DNA of 5,904 nucleotides, from positions 1-5,904 of the forward strand of contig NZ_QSPK01000098.1 of the NCBI RefSeq assembly GCF_003436425.1, given 5' to 3'. The notes under the pieces were generated by a model. That model saw nothing but the letters and a program-made list of their open reading frames with translations, made no database searches and was not told the DNA's origin. This document shows positions 5,519 to 5,904 of the stretch, in pieces. Both the position numbers and the translations under genes were made by a program. Within the stretch, counting starts at the first letter, position 1. Each line of letters starts with the position of its first letter. This DNA is from Eubacterium sp. TM05-53. GTDB taxonomy: Bacteria; Bacillota_I; Bacilli_A; Erysipelotrichales; Erysipelotrichaceae.

Positions 5519-5853
5519 TGATCGGACATATTTTAGCCTTTGTGTGCATTATGATTTGGGGGTCAACATTCATATCCAGTAAGATTCTTTTAGATTCATT
5601 TACACCTATTGAACTGTTATTTATACGCTTTTTTATTGGCTTTTTAACCCTATGCATCTTAAGTCCTAAAATATTAAAATTAGAAAATAGAAAAGATGAA
5701 ATTTGGTATATCCTAAGTGGATTGACTGGTGTTTTCTTATATTACTTTCTAGAAAGTACAGCCCTAGTCTATACATATGCCACTAATGTTGGTGTGATAA
5801 TATCGATAGCTCCATTCTTTACTTCAATACTTGCCTATTTATGTTTTATCTAA
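5503..5853 (+). pseudogene. Truncated EamA/DMT-family permease (N-terminal fragment)
   Basis: The 116 residues match the start of a drug/metabolite transporter (EamA): an inner-membrane permease, usually about 290 residues and ten membrane segments in two EamA repeats. Four segments are visible (about 7-25, 35-53, 67-86, 94-114), with the typical IWGSTFISSK after the start of TM1, PIELLFIRFFIGF in TM2 and TNVGVIISIAPFFTSILA in TM4. The frame then ends at TAA (5851-5853), where relatives continue into TM5, and no other frame downstream resumes EamA-like sequence. It is thus probably non-functional, cut by a rearrangement or insertion near 5840-5850. The ATG has no Shine-Dalgarno site; the promoter places the transcript start almost on it. 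Substrate unknown. Confidence 0.75.
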
Positions 5854-5863
5854 CAGTAAACAA

Positions 5864-5904
5864 TTTTGGCCATAAATGAATGTGGTATAATGACTAAGCC
5901 AAAA
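5864..5904. repeat. 7-bp inverted repeat around a promoter at the right edge
   Basis: TTTTGGC at 5864-5870 is the perfect inverse of GCCAAAA at 5898-5904, with 27 bases between them that contain the extended -10. The second arm ends exactly at the window edge, so its true length cannot be seen. It may be an operator or part of a mobile-element end, or chance. Confidence 0.4.
5883..5891 (+). promoter_or_regulatory. Extended -10 promoter reading out of the right edge
   Basis: TGGTATAAT is a perfect extended -10. There is no good -35 at 17 bp (TTTTGG). It would transcribe a gene just beyond the window, possibly a transposase, since it lies right after the break in the permease gene. The identity of that gene is inference. 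Confidence 0.5.

Noticed and set aside
5461..5529. N-terminal extension of the 66-residue membrane protein (89-residue version)
   Set aside because: The extension crosses both predicted promoters and the divergent gene's start, has no clear ribosome site, and places polar cysteine-rich sequence before a natural MKK membrane start.
5457..5657. 66-residue minus-strand frame across the divergent gap
   Set aside because: It is antisense to the permease fragment, covers the promoters, and has a low-complexity basic translation.
1..5904. CRISPR array, tRNA, rRNA or riboswitch
   Set aside because: No spaced direct repeats, cloverleaf or conserved RNA motif was seen; the only direct repeat is the coding patch in the paralogues.

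Overview
The window is AT-rich (roughly one third G+C by eye). Purine-rich Shine-Dalgarno sites, short intrinsic terminators and a glucokinase of the low-G+C Gram-positive type all point to a Bacillota (Firmicutes) chromosome. An Erysipelotrichia-like gut or oral bacterium is my guess, without proof. All intact genes lie on the minus strand, so they read from right to left. The only plus-strand gene is a broken transporter at the right edge.

Reading along the minus strand there are three units. (1) 5460-5260 encodes a 66-residue protein with two membrane segments, followed immediately by a terminator. (2) 5205-2541 is a tight three-gene unit: an 89-residue multi-pass membrane protein, an HscC-like Hsp70 (start corrected to the ATG at 4915) and a J-domain protein with a C-terminal membrane anchor. 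Hsp70 and J gene overlap by ATGA, and a terminator follows. Together they look like a dedicated, membrane-associated Hsp70 system separate from housekeeping DnaK/DnaJ/GrpE: no GrpE gene, no CIRCE operator, and a J domain with HPE in place of HPD. (3) 2458-112 holds two tandem paralogues of a family I do not recognise, then a ROK-family glucokinase. The genes overlap by 19 bp and by ATGA, and a stem-loop terminator closes the unit. An extended -10 at the far left drives something outside the window.

On the right, a 42-bp gap separates the 66-residue gene from a divergent EamA/DMT permease fragment. One TATAATA core there can serve as -10 on both strands. The plus-strand transcript would begin about two bases before the ATG, so this gene may be leaderless. 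The permease stops after about four of its usual ten membrane segments. Beyond the stop lies unrelated sequence with a strong extended -10 flanked by a 7-bp inverted repeat, perhaps the start of an inserted element.

The best candidates for undescribed biology are the Hsp70/J/membrane-protein operon, the paralogue pair coupled to glucokinase (with a 47-bp nearly identical patch), and the compact terminator/promoter junctions.
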